64,000 nucleotides of DNA from Plicaturopsis crispa FD-325 SS-3 (taxonomy: Eukaryota; Basidiomycota; Agaricomycetes; Amylocorticiales; Amylocorticiaceae). The stretch spans positions 1,353,890 through 1,417,889 of the forward strand of contig KN832561.1 in NCBI GenBank assembly GCA_000827205.1, in the 5' to 3' direction. The translations under genes were made by a program, and so were the position numbers. The notes under the pieces were generated by a model. It searched no databases and was not told where the DNA came from. It worked only from the letters and a program-made list of their open reading frames with translations. Shown here in pieces: positions 10,738 through 22,667 of this stretch (position 1 is the stretch's first letter; every line of letters begins with the position of its first letter).

Positions 10738-12443
10738 CAATAGCCGGAGGCTTGTCTCGACCCATGAGTGATTTCTGCTCGGTCTTTCAAGTTTATCACG
10801 ATTGATATTATCACCTGCCTTCCACTGTATCTCCAACGGGCGTGTAGAGAAAAGCTACGCTGTAACATACGACACCGTACCTAGCTCTCACAATAATATA
10901 ATTTCCGCGGTGAATGCTACGGAGCGGTGTGCACGAGACACTTGAGCTTCTTCACCATGTGCATCGCAGTCTGCTGAGCAGTCTACGATCATATATATTG
11001 ATAGCCAAGCACGACCGTACTCGCTGAGGCTCGAGGAGGGTGGATAACGCATGTAACTCGTCGAAGGGGTCTTTCAAGCAGCCAACATTTACTTTGCGGC
11101 GAGCGGCAGACGAATTGACAGATAGTGCGTCAGACAATAGATTTCAACGTCGGCGCCCTTTCGAATTTGCAGAAGTAAAGCTGTGCGACGACAAGGGAGC
11201 AATCATGTAACTTTTCTCAGGACATATATAGTACCTACTTTATTCCTGAGAGCATTTCTGTTGTTGCACACCATTGTAGGAATGGCGCGCTCTGATGTCG
11301 CTGTGTTGTTGTGGACAGAATCGTCACGAGAGCTTCGTCCACATGGTATTCCCGACGTCGAAAGTGTCAGTCTGTTTGAGTCAAGAACTTCAGTACGTTT
11401 TCGTGCCTCGCAAGACGATACAGGGCACAGTGATCTACCCGACACTTTTTGCAGAGGGCGGGTCTACTAGGTGGACCCGTCGATCTGCCTGCCCAAACGA
11501 AGGTGAATTTCGGCTAAGGGAACGAGACCTCAGGTGATACTTCGAATTACGGTCTCATGCTACTCTGCGTTGCATGCAGCATTAGATTCTGGTAGAGCGT
11601 CCACATGTAACGAGGAAGGCATCAGGAACACCTGCCCGCCGTGATCGGCCAGCGACAACGACTACGGTCCGTCGTACCAGTACTGGTAGATTGAAATTTG
11701 GATCTTTGAGACACGCAAAGTTGAAAGTACTCTTCAAGAAAGCTACTTACATCTCGTGTATCTCTGTGCTTTTCTTGCATACTACACTCTGACGGATGCG
11801 TTGGATGGTAAATTGGAAGCACTTAAGCTGGAAGCCGCGATGAGACGAGAGTTGAACAAGACGACATTAGAAAAGCATCCGCCACTGCCACCAGCGAGTA
11901 ACAACTCCGCATCCCAATTAGGCAACCATAGAAGTTGTCTTCATTTCAAGAAACTGACAACGTCTCTCGTTCTTCCCTCCATCTCCTACCTTATCCGACC
12001 TGTTCTTCAAATACGGTGCCCGGTCGCTCCCAAAATGGATCCATTTGATTAGCGTTGGATCGACAAGGCCCATCGAAGGCTTTGTGTCGCATGGCCGCTC
12101 GACTCAAGGACTCTGTACGCCCATAGCGGCATCAGCGTCGTTGCGCAATTGCAAGCGTATCCCTCAGTGCGTGCTTGCTCACATTCGCCTTTCCTCGCAC
12201 GAAACCAGTGCTCAATCATGTCGATATCTTCATCGTTCTTTAGTGGAGCGAAATTGCATGGACCTTGTGTCATGGTACGCGCAAACACGCGGAAAGTAAC
12301 ACATCGCTAGGTGCGTTGTGTCTACGCCCGCAGCAGACTTCTGCTGATTGTGTATCGCGGTCAGTGGCGAAAATCCTATAAGAACGCGGTCTCTCGTTCT
12401 GTGTGCCTTACACCCCTCCCCTCGTTCTCGTCGTTCTTTTACC
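10738..12443. other. Intergenic region between the GH55 copies
   Basis: No supported gene. Frames at 11183-11537 and 11756-12052 are short and without recognisable features. The right end carries the promoter of the second GH55 gene. Confidence 0.5.
12377..12382 (+). promoter_or_regulatory. TATA-like box of the second GH55 gene
   Basis: TATAAG lies about 65 bases before the ATG at 12444, which itself sits in a good start context (ACCATGG). Immediately before the ATG is a pyrimidine-rich leader, common in highly expressed fungal genes. Confidence 0.5.
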
Positions 12444-15400
12444 ATGGTTCAAGGCGTCGGCATGCTCTTATTGAGCTGCATACTAGGCTCGGCCTCATTT
12501 GTCGCTGGTCTCGGATCCTCTTGCTCTACCGGCCTAGGTGCTGGTAATGCCTCTGCTAGCGATCCATTCTGGCTGGAATCTATCAAGCACCAGGGCATAT
12601 CGGCATTTAATTCCGACCCGAGCTCTTACCAGGTCTTCCGAAACGTCAAGGATTTCGGCGCAAAGGGTGATGGTGTAACTGACGACACCGATGCAATCAA
12701 GTACGTTACTTGCTCTGACCATTATACAGACGGTCGTTTACTCTTCTGTCTTGTAGCAAAGCAATCACTACCGGTGACCGTTGCGGTGGCGGCTCGTGCA
12801 ACTCGTCTACGATTACGCCGGCCGTGGTATACTTCCCTTCAGGGTCAGTCGCAGCTCCCCTCGTGATGTGTGCGAATCTCATTCTTGCTGTATAGGTCCT
12901 ACGCTGTCTCAGCCCCCATCATTCCTTACTACTTCACTCAACTCATTGGAGACGCCAAAAATCCCCCTACTCTCAAAGCAACTGCTGCATTCGCTGGACT
13001 GGCCGTTATCGGTTCGTTTACGCGATATAAAGTTTTACTCGTTTTAACCCCTCATACTCCCAGACGCGGACCCATATATCCCCGGTGGCAATGGCGCGCA
13101 ATGGTGGACCAATCAAAATAACTTGTGAGCTCAACAATCTCTCGTTTGACGCGAGAGGAACTGACAAATCCACCGTCCAAACCTTCAGCTTCCGCTCCGT
13201 CCGAAACTTCGTTATTGACTTAACCGCGATGCCAGCGGCCAGTTCCGCAACAGGGCTGCACTGGCAGGTCTCCCAGGCCACCTCCCTGGTGAACGTTGAA
13301 GTCAACATGTCCACGGAGGACGGTAATGCCCACCAAGGTATTTTCATGGAAAACGGAAGTGGTGGCTTCATGGGAGACATTGTGTTCAACGGCGGTCAGT
13401 CGCATTCTTCTTATATATGAAGAGGACCTTGTTTCTCACGAACTTTGCAGGAAAATACGGCCTCTGGCTCGGAAATCAACAGTCAGTGCAACTCTGCGGT
13501 GTGGTATGATCGCGTTCAATCCACTGACATGTGTGAAACTAGATTTACCGTCCGTAACGTTACCGTCAACAATGCTGCCACTGGTGTGTTGGAAACCTCT
13601 TAAATGCCAAAAGCTTTTACTGATTTCGATTTCTCAGCTATCTGGGCACAATGGAACTGGGGTAAATCCAAACGTCGTCCTCGCCGCGGAAAAATTAATC
13701 TAACAATAATTTAGGATGGACTTTCCAGGGAGTCAGGATCAGCAACTGCAGTGTCGGATTCGATTTAACGACCGGTGGACTCACGCAAGATACCCAGGTG
13801 AGGAAATCGTGTACTCGCTCATCTGAAAGTGCTAACATATCCCCACCCTATAGACTGTTGGTGGCGAAGCCATCATCGACGGCGTCATCTCCGACACGCC
13901 GATCTTCGTCCGCTCCTCCAACGCCAGCACCTCCCTCGCGGGCTCCCTCGCGCTCAACAACATCCAGCTCACCAACGTCGACACCGCCGTCGGCGTCGTC
14001 GGCGGTAAGACCCTCCTCGCCGGCGGCTCCTCCACCATCGACAGCTGGGGCCAAGGGAATGTCTATTCCGGCTCCAGCGGCAGCGGCAAGTTCACGCAGG
14101 GCACCATCGCGTCCCCGACGAAGGACAAGAGCCTGCTTGATAGCTCCGGCAAGATCGTCGGGAAGGCGCACCCGCAGTATGCGGCGTACTCTGTCGACCA
14201 GGTCGTCAGCGCGAGGGACCAGGGCGCCAAGGGAGATGGAACGACCGACGACACGAAAGCTCTGCAAGCGCTCTTTGACGCCGTGCGTTTCTCGTTGCAA
14301 TGTTCATGGATGATTGGCGCTTACCTGTCTATCTCCAGTACGGTGGTTGCAAGATCATCTTCTTGGACGCGGGAACGTACATCGTCACCTCGACTCTCAA
14401 GATTCCCGCTGGAACACAACTCGTTGGTGAGGCGTGGTCGGTCATCGCGGGCGAGGGCTCTGCGTTCACGGACCAGGCGAACCCCACCGTCGTCGTCCAG
14501 GCTGGCGCGAGTGGGTCGACCGGTACCTTGGAAATCACGGACGTTATCTTCAAGACTATTGGACCTAGTACGTGCGCAATTATGGAGACGATCTGTGCAT
14601 GGGCTGATGATGAGACCTCAACAGCCCCGGGAGCTATCGTTCTTGAGTGGAACGTTCACGACCCTTCCAGCTCGCAGGCTGCCGCTGGCACCTGGGACAC
14701 GCACATTGTGTAAGCTCCTTTGCACCTTGCTCTCTTTGACTCCATAGCTGACCCTTGTCTGCACAATTCAGTCTTGGTGGAGCCGATGGCACCAACCTGC
14801 AAACCGACAAATGCTTGGCAGGCTCTGAAAGCGAAACCGATTGCTTCGCCGCTTTCCTAGGATTGCACATCACCTCTAAAGCCAGTGGCTACTTCGAGGT
14901 ATGCTCAGCGGATACTCTGCACACCAACCGAGCTGACTTCATACTATTTTAAGGGACTCTGGGTCTGGACTGCCGACCACAACCAGGACGGCGATGGCTA
15001 CACGGACATCACTGTTTACAGTGGTCGCGGAATTCTGTCCGAGTCTGCCGGTCCCGTCTGGATGGTCGGGACAGCCTCCGAACATCACACTCTTTACCAA
15101 TACAATTTGGTCGGGGCAAGCGCGCACTACATGGGTCTCATCCAGACCGAGACGGTAAGAGAATCCTTCGGCCGCGCATGCTCGCTTTACTTATGTGATC
15201 TTTTTATCATCTTCAGCCCTACTACCAGCCCAAGCCGGCGCCACCTGCGCCATTCTCGATCAACAGCAACTACAGCGACCCTTCCTTCGTAGACTCCAAC
15301 CCTGCGGCTTGGGGTCTCTACTCGCAGTCTTCGTCGAACATCTTCATCTTCGGCGCCGGTCATTACAGCTTCTTCAGCAACTACGACAAAACATGCCTCA

Positions 15401-15582
15401 ACACCACCGTCTGCCAGAACCAGATCGTCAACATCGACTCCAAGTCGTCCGTGTCGCTGTACGGCCTGGCGACCGTCGGCTCGACCTTCCAGCTCAGCGT
15501 CGATGGTGATGGTGTCATCAAGGCGAGCGACAACGTTGACGGGTTCCAGTCCACGGTCACGACCTGGACGGAGTCGTCGTGA
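12444..15582 (+). CDS. GH55 exo-beta-1,3-glucanase, copy 2
   Basis: Second member of the tandem GH55 pair, with the same predicted activity on beta-1,3-glucan. It begins with a signal peptide (MLLLSCILGSASFVAG core) and has the double beta-helix layout with KGDGVTDDTDAIN and KGDGTTDDTKALQ as the two half starts. The block GPVWMVGTASEHHTLYQYNL and IQTETPYYQP is intact. Fourteen introns totalling 787 bases leave 2352 coding bases (783 residues). Thirteen introns share position and phase with copy 1; copy 2 lacks six introns of copy 1 and has one of its own (13125-13188). Exons from about 13854 onward are strongly G+C-rich at third positions, unlike copy 1. The stop TGA is at 15580-15582. Confidence 0.92.
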
Positions 15583-16141
15583 GGGGAGGAGTATCTATAA
15601 GTTATTTATCGCCAAGCGCCTTCACGTCTGTTTGTATTTAAGTATCAACTGTTGTTACAATGTCGAATATATTTTCACGAGAAGAAATCTGAAACACTCG
15701 GCTGTCGTAGACAAGTCTTGCACAAGTCGTATACAGCGTCGCGGTGCTGGTACTCCGGGGAATTAACCCCTGTTTTCCTTAAGAGCCAATAAGTTGCGTA
15801 AATTTAAGCCAGTCATACAGTGACTGTAAATTGAGAGCGCGTCCCCACCGGGGCCCAGCGCGTCCCACGAAATTTCGTTTCCGTTCCTCGGCGTTGCAAT
15901 TATATGGACTTGGACAAGTAATTCCAGGAAACCGAGGTATACGCTCTACTGACAGCTAGCACCTGATGGATAGTTTAGTCTTGTGGTATGTATGTATTGT
16001 CAAACACCAAACTTAGTCGATACAACACCTCGCGATAATTTACGAGCCCATGGATGAAAAAAAAACAGATTAAGCAGCATGCGTCGACCACAAGCGCAAG
16101 TAGAAGGGATGAACCAGAAAATAATCAGTCGTAGCGAACAA
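15583..16141. other. 3' flank of GH55 copy 2 and of CDC45 (convergent)
   Basis: AT-rich downstream sequence with no frame worth calling. The two genes converge here, so it should hold both polyadenylation regions. Confidence 0.5.
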
Positions 16142-18579
16142 TCAGTCGTCCACGCTGTCACAGAGCGCTTCGAGGAATATCTTCAGATCGTCCTTGGCGA
16201 CCTCGACGACATTCGTGTCGAACGTCCCGTGCCGCGTGCGCGCGCGCGACCGATCTGACGCGTCTAGAAACGCCAGATTGAAGTCACTGCACCATCACAC
16301 CCCTTAATCAGCACAACAGCACAAAAGCACAGGGGGTGAGGAACAACGAGAGCGACGCACTTTCTCCTAACATCCCCATATTCAAGCGCAGCCGTAACAC
16401 CCACCACAACATAAATACCCTCCCCCTCGTCCTTAAGGCACGCCACCACGAACGGCAGGCTCCTCTTCGCCTTCCGCCCCGCCCTCCCCGGTATCGGGCT
16501 CACGCGATCGCGCAGCGCGTCGACGAGCCACAGCGCGAGCCGCGCGAGCACGCCGGGGTGCGCGAAGAGGGCGAGGTCGGGGCCTTGGGTGAGGATGACG
16601 ACGCGGTGCGAGCGCATGGTGCGGATGTCCTGCTTGTCGATTATGGAGGTGCCCTGCCGGACGATGGCGCGGTGGAGGGACATGGCGAGGGGGAGTGCGG
16701 CGCGGAGGGGCCGGACGCTGGTGATCCATCCACGGACGGTTAATAATGAGGCGGACACAACGAATGAGATACTTACTCGCTGAGAGCGTCGTACGCCGCC
16801 CAGAAATTCCGGATCCACCAAGGCACTTCCTCAGGATCCTCCGCGGCGCCTTCAGGTGCCTCCGCCTCCTCGCCCTCCTTCGGCTGTGCCTTCACCTTCT
16901 GCACAGGCCGCTCGTGCCCCGCCTTCCCCGAGCCCTCCCACACCCGCCCACCCCCAAACCACTCCCCGCCATTCCTTGCACCCTCCACCTCCACGTCCAT
17001 CCGCACCCCGCCGGCGACGTCGAGCAGGACGCCGACCGCCTCGACGGCGTCGGCTGCGGAGAGCGGCTGCCCGCGGTAGCCGTAGGTGCGTATGAACGAC
17101 GGGTAGGTGAGTTCCAGCAGCCCGTATTCGGGCGCGATGCTTTCGAGCTTGGTGCGTAAATGTCGTTTGAGGTCCATGTCCATGTGCGTGTAGGGCTGTT
17201 GTGTTTGTGGTATCGAAAAGCTTCCAACGGATACCCATCAGCGATTCGTATGTATGTATCGACGATGGAGGGGAGCATACGTACCCCATTTTCGCGAGCA
17301 GCCCCGTCAACCGCTTCCGTCCGCGCTCTTTCCATATGCCCAGTTTACTCGCGACGTAGCTCGAATGGAACATCGCGTCGTACAGCGTCCAATGCCGAAA
17401 CAGCATAAACCGCAACTCCTCCGACGCGCGCACGCTCATATCCTCCGGGCCCGCCGCCCTTGCGCCCCCCTCCGCAGGGTTCAGCCTTGCGACCTCGTCG
17501 AAGTACACCCCATGGTACCCGTCGTACGTCTCCCGCGAGATCAGCGCCGCGGTGTACTGCGACGTCAGCCCCATGATCGCGAGCCACAGCAGCTCGTTGT
17601 CGACCGCGCGCTCGAGCGCGGTGGCGAGGATGTAGATCGTGCACGCGCAGCTTTGGCCGTACCACGAGCCGGAGGTGTAGTGCCGGTCGAGGAGGGCTTG
17701 GTAGTGGTCGCGCTCGGAGAGGGTCATGCGCCGGGGGGCCTGGGGGGGTTAGGATACGTAGGGGAGGAGAGGGGATGGGACGTACTGTATTGGTGTCTGT
17801 GCGACGGCGCTTTCCTGGGGCGCGGGAACCGTCGCCGAGGGATCGACGCTTGCGCGAGGGGGCGCCATCTTCGTATTCATCCTCGTCTTCGTCTTGGTCT
17901 TCTTCTGGTTCATCCTCCAGATCGGAGTCCTCTTCGTCCGAGTCGGGTTTGGGCTCGTACTAACGGGCGATGCTAAGTAAGCAGGTTGGCGGGTAATGCG
18001 AACAACAACGCACCTCCAGTGCCTCCCAAGCCTTTCTCAGCTCGGTCAGATTTTCTATCCCGCCGTCATCCCACACAACTATCCGCTCTCCAATCTCCCC
18101 GCCAGTGAAGAGATTCCCTAGACTATATGGCCGAGCCGAGTCTATAACGTGCACCGTCAACGCCGTGTCCCAGTTCCCAAACCAGTCCCACGAGATCAAA
18201 TCCAAAATAGCGCCTAAATTGAGCAGGATGAGCGTATGCAGCTACTCCGCGTCAGCACTTCAATACAATGCAATTTGCCAGTAAGTAGAGAGAAGGAAGG
18301 CGCGCGCACCTCGGCATAACCCCCCAACACCGCGCGTATGCGCTCGAACTCTGCGACGCCACTGATGGGGATGATGCGGTGCATGAGGTCGTCCTGCTTG
18401 AAGAGGTCTGCGAGCATGCGCGCGGCGCAGATGGCGTCGACGTTGGGCGCGACGAGCACGATCACGGAGGAGGCGGAGGTGAGCGGCGAGCGCCGGTGCG
18501 AGGCGAGGATTTGAGCGTAGGCTTCGGCGTAGGACGGACGCGATGCTGACGCGAGATTTGGTGGTGGTAGGTAGACCAT
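16142..18579 (-). CDS. CDC45: DNA replication initiation factor Cdc45
   Basis: Cdc45, the DHH-family-fold subunit of the CMG (Cdc45-Mcm2-7-GINS) replicative helicase in the nucleus. The start MVYLPPP at 18579 is followed by the N-terminal core (SSVIVLVAPNVDAICAARML, then FKQDDLMHRIIPISGV). A long acidic stretch (YEPKPDSDEEDSDLEDEPEE) and a basic KRRR patch lie about a quarter of the way in, where Cdc45 proteins carry their acidic loop. The helical middle contains ELLWLAIMGLTSQY and FMLFRHWTLYDAMFHSSYVA. The C-terminus ends KDDLKIFLEALCDSVDD. At least five short introns are needed. The intermediate exons are very G+C-rich, which produces long spurious frames on the other strand. Exact exon borders are approximate. 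Confidence 0.9.
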
Positions 18580-18889
18580 TTGGTGAAACGGAGAGGGAAG
18601 TGGGGGAAAACGCGTGGATGCGGTGGTTTGTTGAGAAACGGAAGGAAAACGTTGGGCGAACTTGAAAGCGCGTTTATCGAGTCTAGGGGCCACGTGCTCA
18701 CGCGACAAACAGGCACTTCAACTTCAAGTTATTCGCATAAATTATGCGAGCCCTTTACTGCAGCAAGATATATATACGATTGGCGACTAGTGTAGTAGAA
18801 CAGCAGAGGAAGCAAAGTCAGGACAGGCAGTTGAGTTTTGGCAGGTTTTAGTGAAGTTTGAAGAGATCAACAGAGCGACACGACAATGA

Positions 18890-20037
18890 TCAAGCCAGCT
18901 CTTTCAAATCCATGACTTCCTCATTCATGACAAAGCCCTCCAGCATCGTGAGTCGCCCATCAAGCATGCGGTGGCGCGTCCAATCGTCTACCCAGTCTGC
19001 CATGCCGAGTACTTGCGGCTTGGTACGCACGCCCGATTCGAGGAAGAGAGGGAGCAGGTGAGTGAGCGCGGGCTGCGTCTTGGACAAGAACTCGACAATG
19101 TAGTCTGGGGAAGGCTGCGGGCGGGGCCTTATGACAGCGGGTGGTTCCACCTTTGACGATCCAATAAATCAGCGGAGTCTAGTAGTATGGGGAAGGAACC
19201 GTACACTCACTACCTGTGTGTTTTTCTTGTCGCGAGTCCGTAGACGCGGTAGAGCTGGGAGCTGCAATGGATATCGCGTCAGGCGACTCTGCCAATGCCG
19301 TGGATTTTGCAAACTCTTACCGGGGCAACATTCTCCGCGTTCCCGCGTTTCTTCATTTTCGCAGCCTTCGAGACAGCTGCGGTTTTTCTAGTGGCCTGGA
19401 GCGGCGTCTGCGTACATCGGTGGGATCAACAGGCCAAAGAGGTCAGCCGAACGAGGAAGACCAACCCCAGCGTGCCGCTTTCTCGTTTTCGTGCTCCCCA
19501 ATGCAGCAGCTTTATTAGCAGCACGGGTGATACGCGCCCTATTGCCTCGGATATTGTACGAAGCGTAACGCAGCACCGCGGATATTTTCTCAGGTGTCCT
19601 GACCACAGCGCCATGGGTGCGTATAACCTGCGAAGCGGACTGCTATTAGTATACTCATCCTTGGGCTAGCCACGGTGCACGTAGGTACCTCGACCTCGAA
19701 CGCTTTCCAGACGTCTTTGCTGTACGCGGATGGCTTTTGAGTGAAATCAAAGTGCTTTCGTATGATAGCCACTATGGATTCCTGCGAAAAATGGATAAAT
19801 TTCTAGTGGAAGCACATAAGCACTAAGCACCGGCGTACTTACCTTTAAGAAGAGAAAAGCGCGTGGGTCATCCTGCAAGTCGAAGGCAACCCTCAGGGGT
19901 GTATTCTTGCAGTAAGCTGTACCGTGTTCGAGTTTTGAGAGTTGTGTACATTCTAGGTGGTCAGGTGGACTCACAAGGTGATGGCATGGCAATGAACTTG
20001 GTAGGAGGGGGAAACGGGAGGTGGGTTGGAGCGCCAT
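18890..20037 (-). CDS. Hypothetical basic protein
   Basis: Multi-exon minus-strand gene. The proposed start MALQPTSRF at 20037 leads through an exon ending DDPRAFLFLK, then ESIVAIIRKHFDFTQKPSAY, then VIRTHGAVVRTPEKISAVL, a lysine/arginine-rich stretch (ANKAAALGSTKTRKRHAG), and a last exon with SPDYIVEFLSKTQPALTHLL that ends MDLKELA. Splice signals between these blocks are good (for example GTAAGT after FLFLK). I do not recognise a domain. The basic middle suggests a nuclear or nucleic-acid-associated protein, but that is inference. The start codon and the second-last exon border are uncertain. Confidence 0.5.
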
Positions 20038-20215
20038 TTGAACATGTTTTTGTACGCCGTGGCCTGTCAAGCTGTCAGTTTCCTCAACGTTCTTGTCCAA
20101 ATCCAGTCATGTATCCGTCCATAATAATACGAAATTCGAAAACGCGAGTGCAAGGTGTCGCCGATTTACAGTCACACGACTTAAATCCACGCAACTTAAC
20201 GAAACAGGGGGGGGG

Positions 20216-20295
20216 CTAAATCAGATAAATGTCCTCTAAATCAGATAAATGTCCTCTAAATCAGATAAATGTCCTCTAAATCAGATAAATATCCT
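20216..20295. repeat. 20-base tandem repeat, four units
   Basis: Four head-to-tail copies of CTAAATCAGATAAATGTCCT, the last with one G-to-A change, directly after a run of nine G. It lies just past the stop codon of the minus-strand DUF6533-like gene, so it is probably in its 3' flank. Confidence 0.95.
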
Positions 20296-20328
20296 GCAGT
20301 ACGATACATGCACAACGATAAACTCGCC

Positions 20329-22197
20329 TCAACCCGCCGCCCCGCGCAGCTCCAGCATGATCCGGTCGATGCGGTCGCTGACCTGCTGTATGTCATTCGA
20401 GTACAACGGGTCGTTCGAGTACGACGGCTCCTCCTCCTTGCGTGTGGACTCCTCCTTGCGTGTGGACTCCTCCTTGCGTGTGGACTCCTCCTTGCGTGTG
20501 GAGGGGGGCAGCTCGTTCGAATTCAAACACAAAGTCCTGCCATCCTCCTCCACGGACTCGAGGGGATTGACCATAGCGAGGGAAGTGAGGTTCCGGATGG
20601 ACAGATCGGTCCATAGGCCGGTGCTTCCCCCCGCGGACTCGTGCAGGTTGAGCATGAGCCGGGACATCATCGTCACGGAGACGCTGTGCACGTTGAGTCC
20701 AGTAAACGAAAACGGGTTAGAAGATGATAACGAACTTACTTGCTGGCGAAAGTCGATAGAATGCCTTTGGTCAATGGCTACGAGCAACGTAAGGTATTGT
20801 ACAGCGGTGCTGCAAGATGCGACGCACGGAAGCAAGCTACACCAGGACGGAATCAGACCTGGAGTTGCACTTCACAGAAAGCAGACACGCACGTAGAAAG
20901 TGAGAACATTGGCCAAGTTCGCCAATATCATAACCCTACTCGCCGATCAGGAAGTGTCACGCATCCCTAGCCGCCAACGACTTACGCGTAGTAAATTATG
21001 CCTATTGCCGCCCTCGTCATCTTTACAGTAAGTAAAAGAAGTGAGGATATGTGTACATACCATCGCGAAGCATGAGGTTGACGAGGGGAAGTGCGCCCAT
21101 ACGTATGCCCTGAGGAAAATTTCCTCGTTCCCGATAAGTGGCATAGATGGTAAGGATGAATATCATGGAGTCGAAGGCCATGAGAGACTCCCATGAGGTA
21201 GCGAGGTCTTGTCGGAGTGGATATTCTAAGTAAGCCTGAGGTAGCCTCAGAGAAGCGGATTTATCACTTACGAATACCGCTGTGGAAAACGAAGTGATGC
21301 TGAGTTACAACCGCGTACGAGAGAAAGATTGGAACGTACGTATCTGTCGGATTCGCAACATGACAGCCTCGCACAAGTGGGCTCGCGAAGCCATGCTGCC
21401 CAGTCAATGCCACCTAAATATGGAGCCATGTGTCGGCATAGGTCGGTGTCCATCAGGGGGGATAAGAGACGTACAGCGTTCACCCCGATACATAGTGCAG
21501 CCATGGCGAGCATCAAGAGGAGTACACGTCTACTACGGCAATACAGCGCATATGTCCGACACATAAGAAGCACTATAACAGAGTTATTAGTGCACAGAAA
21601 GATCGATAATTGCCCTCTATCTCACCACAAACAACGACTTGGGATCCTACAAGCAAAAATTCGCGGAACATGTTGAAATGGGAGCAGCTGCGGGCAGCCT
21701 CAGCGGATGGTTCACATTAAGGAGATATGCACACATATTTACCCCTGCCATAGCATCTGGATATGAGTCAGGTAGGTTACAAATAACGCGAAATACCGAC
21801 CTTGCGAGACAGCGTGATGAAGCTGGTCGATACCACCGCAATGTTCCCGAAGAACGAAAGATAGCGGTTCAGCGTGAACAAGGCGAAGGAGAGCGACCTT
21901 GGATTCCGCCATATGTGCGATATCTCATCGCCGAAAGTTAACACTACAGTCGCGCATTGCGTTCAACGCGAAGAATGACTTTGCAGATGAAGATTGTAAC
22001 TCACTGTGATCGTAGTACAAGATAGCTTTTCAATAGCACTCAGGATGCGCACTCTTCTACCATAGAGTGCGGACTTACCAATCCCTAGAAACTCAAGGTA
22101 ATTGTGAACCAATCTGCGGGCCGCGGGTATTAGCCTGCTAGACTCGTGTTTTATAGGGTTCTGAGTGCTCACACGTCTCTATTTGCGCTGAAGGCAT
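20329..22197 (-). CDS. DUF6533-like basidiomycete 7-TM protein with coding minisatellite
   Basis: Member of the basidiomycete DUF6533 group of predicted seven-helix membrane proteins, function unknown. Exon pieces in order are LVHNYLEFLGIAILYYDHML, LTFGDEISHIWRNPRSLSFA, LFTLNRYLSFFGNIAVV, LLMCRTYALYCRSRRVLLLM, WESLMAFDSMIFILT, and the C-terminal VSVTMMSRLMLNLH. The cytosolic-type tail contains four perfect STRKEE hexapeptides encoded by an 18-base repeat at 20431-20502, followed by a YSND doublet. The first in-frame ATG is at 22197 and needs a tiny first intron (donor GTGTGAG) to reach TRLIPAARRLVHNY; that start is an inference. At least six introns. A second family member lies at 55496-57229. 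Confidence 0.7.
20431..20502 (-). repeat. 18-base coding minisatellite, four units
   Basis: Four identical copies of CTCCTCCTTGCGTGTGGA. Each encodes STRKEE on the minus strand, in frame within the tail of the DUF6533-like protein, so copy-number change would alter tail length without shifting frame. Confidence 0.95.
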
Positions 22198-22667
22198 CGG
22201 TGTCCATCTCCAGCGTCTAGCACCGGGGCAGATATCTAAGTGGACAGCAGGAGGAGGCGCAGAGTCGCCGTCAATCTTGCCGACGGACCATACTTTATGG
22301 TAGAGGGATCGCGAGATAAGACATGGGATTCTGATACCGCTCGTCGCACATTGTCCCACTACGAGGACGCAGAAGCGCAGCAGCTCTGTGCGTTCACGTT
22401 CGTCCCACTGCGAGTGTAGCCAATCCCGGGGAGCATCGAATCTAAACCAACGCAGGGCGAGCATTTGGGCATGGAGCATATGGATGCCTGCCGCGATACG
22501 GATGGCACTAGCGTCGAGAAGAGAGCCTGGGAGGGCGATGACTACTACGAGAGGTCTTGTGAGAGTGGCGGGAACTGTATACAGAGCGGAGAACGTGAAC
22601 TAGCGCGTCTGATTCCCAGGATGGACAGTTCCATCACGTGTTGTCGCTTGCAAAAATATGGCTGTGT
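22198..22667. other. Spacer with an unassigned minus-strand open frame
   Basis: A minus-strand frame of about 150 codons is open from roughly 22595 down to 22138 (for example VVVIALPGSLLDASAIRIAAG). It has no recognisable domain and overlaps the start of the DUF6533-like gene. It may be chance, or an exon of an unidentified gene. Confidence 0.3.

Noticed and set aside
13798-14313. 171-codon Ser/Pro/Arg-rich frame and its minus-strand partner within GH55 copy 2
   Set aside because: Shadow frames of G+C-rich GH55 exons. The GH55 frame explains the region fully.
16856-17727. Long Pro/Arg-rich frames on both strands in the CDC45 gene
   Set aside because: Shadows of G+C-rich CDC45 exons, which are supported by family motifs.
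20216-20295. A CRISPR array or telomere-like repeat
   Set aside because: The units are directly adjacent with no spacers, the host is a eukaryote, and the unit is not telomeric.
22138-22172. Start of the DUF6533-like protein at a GTG (22172)
   Set aside because: Fungal nuclear genes rarely start at GTG. A small first intron reaching an ATG at 22197 explains the region better.
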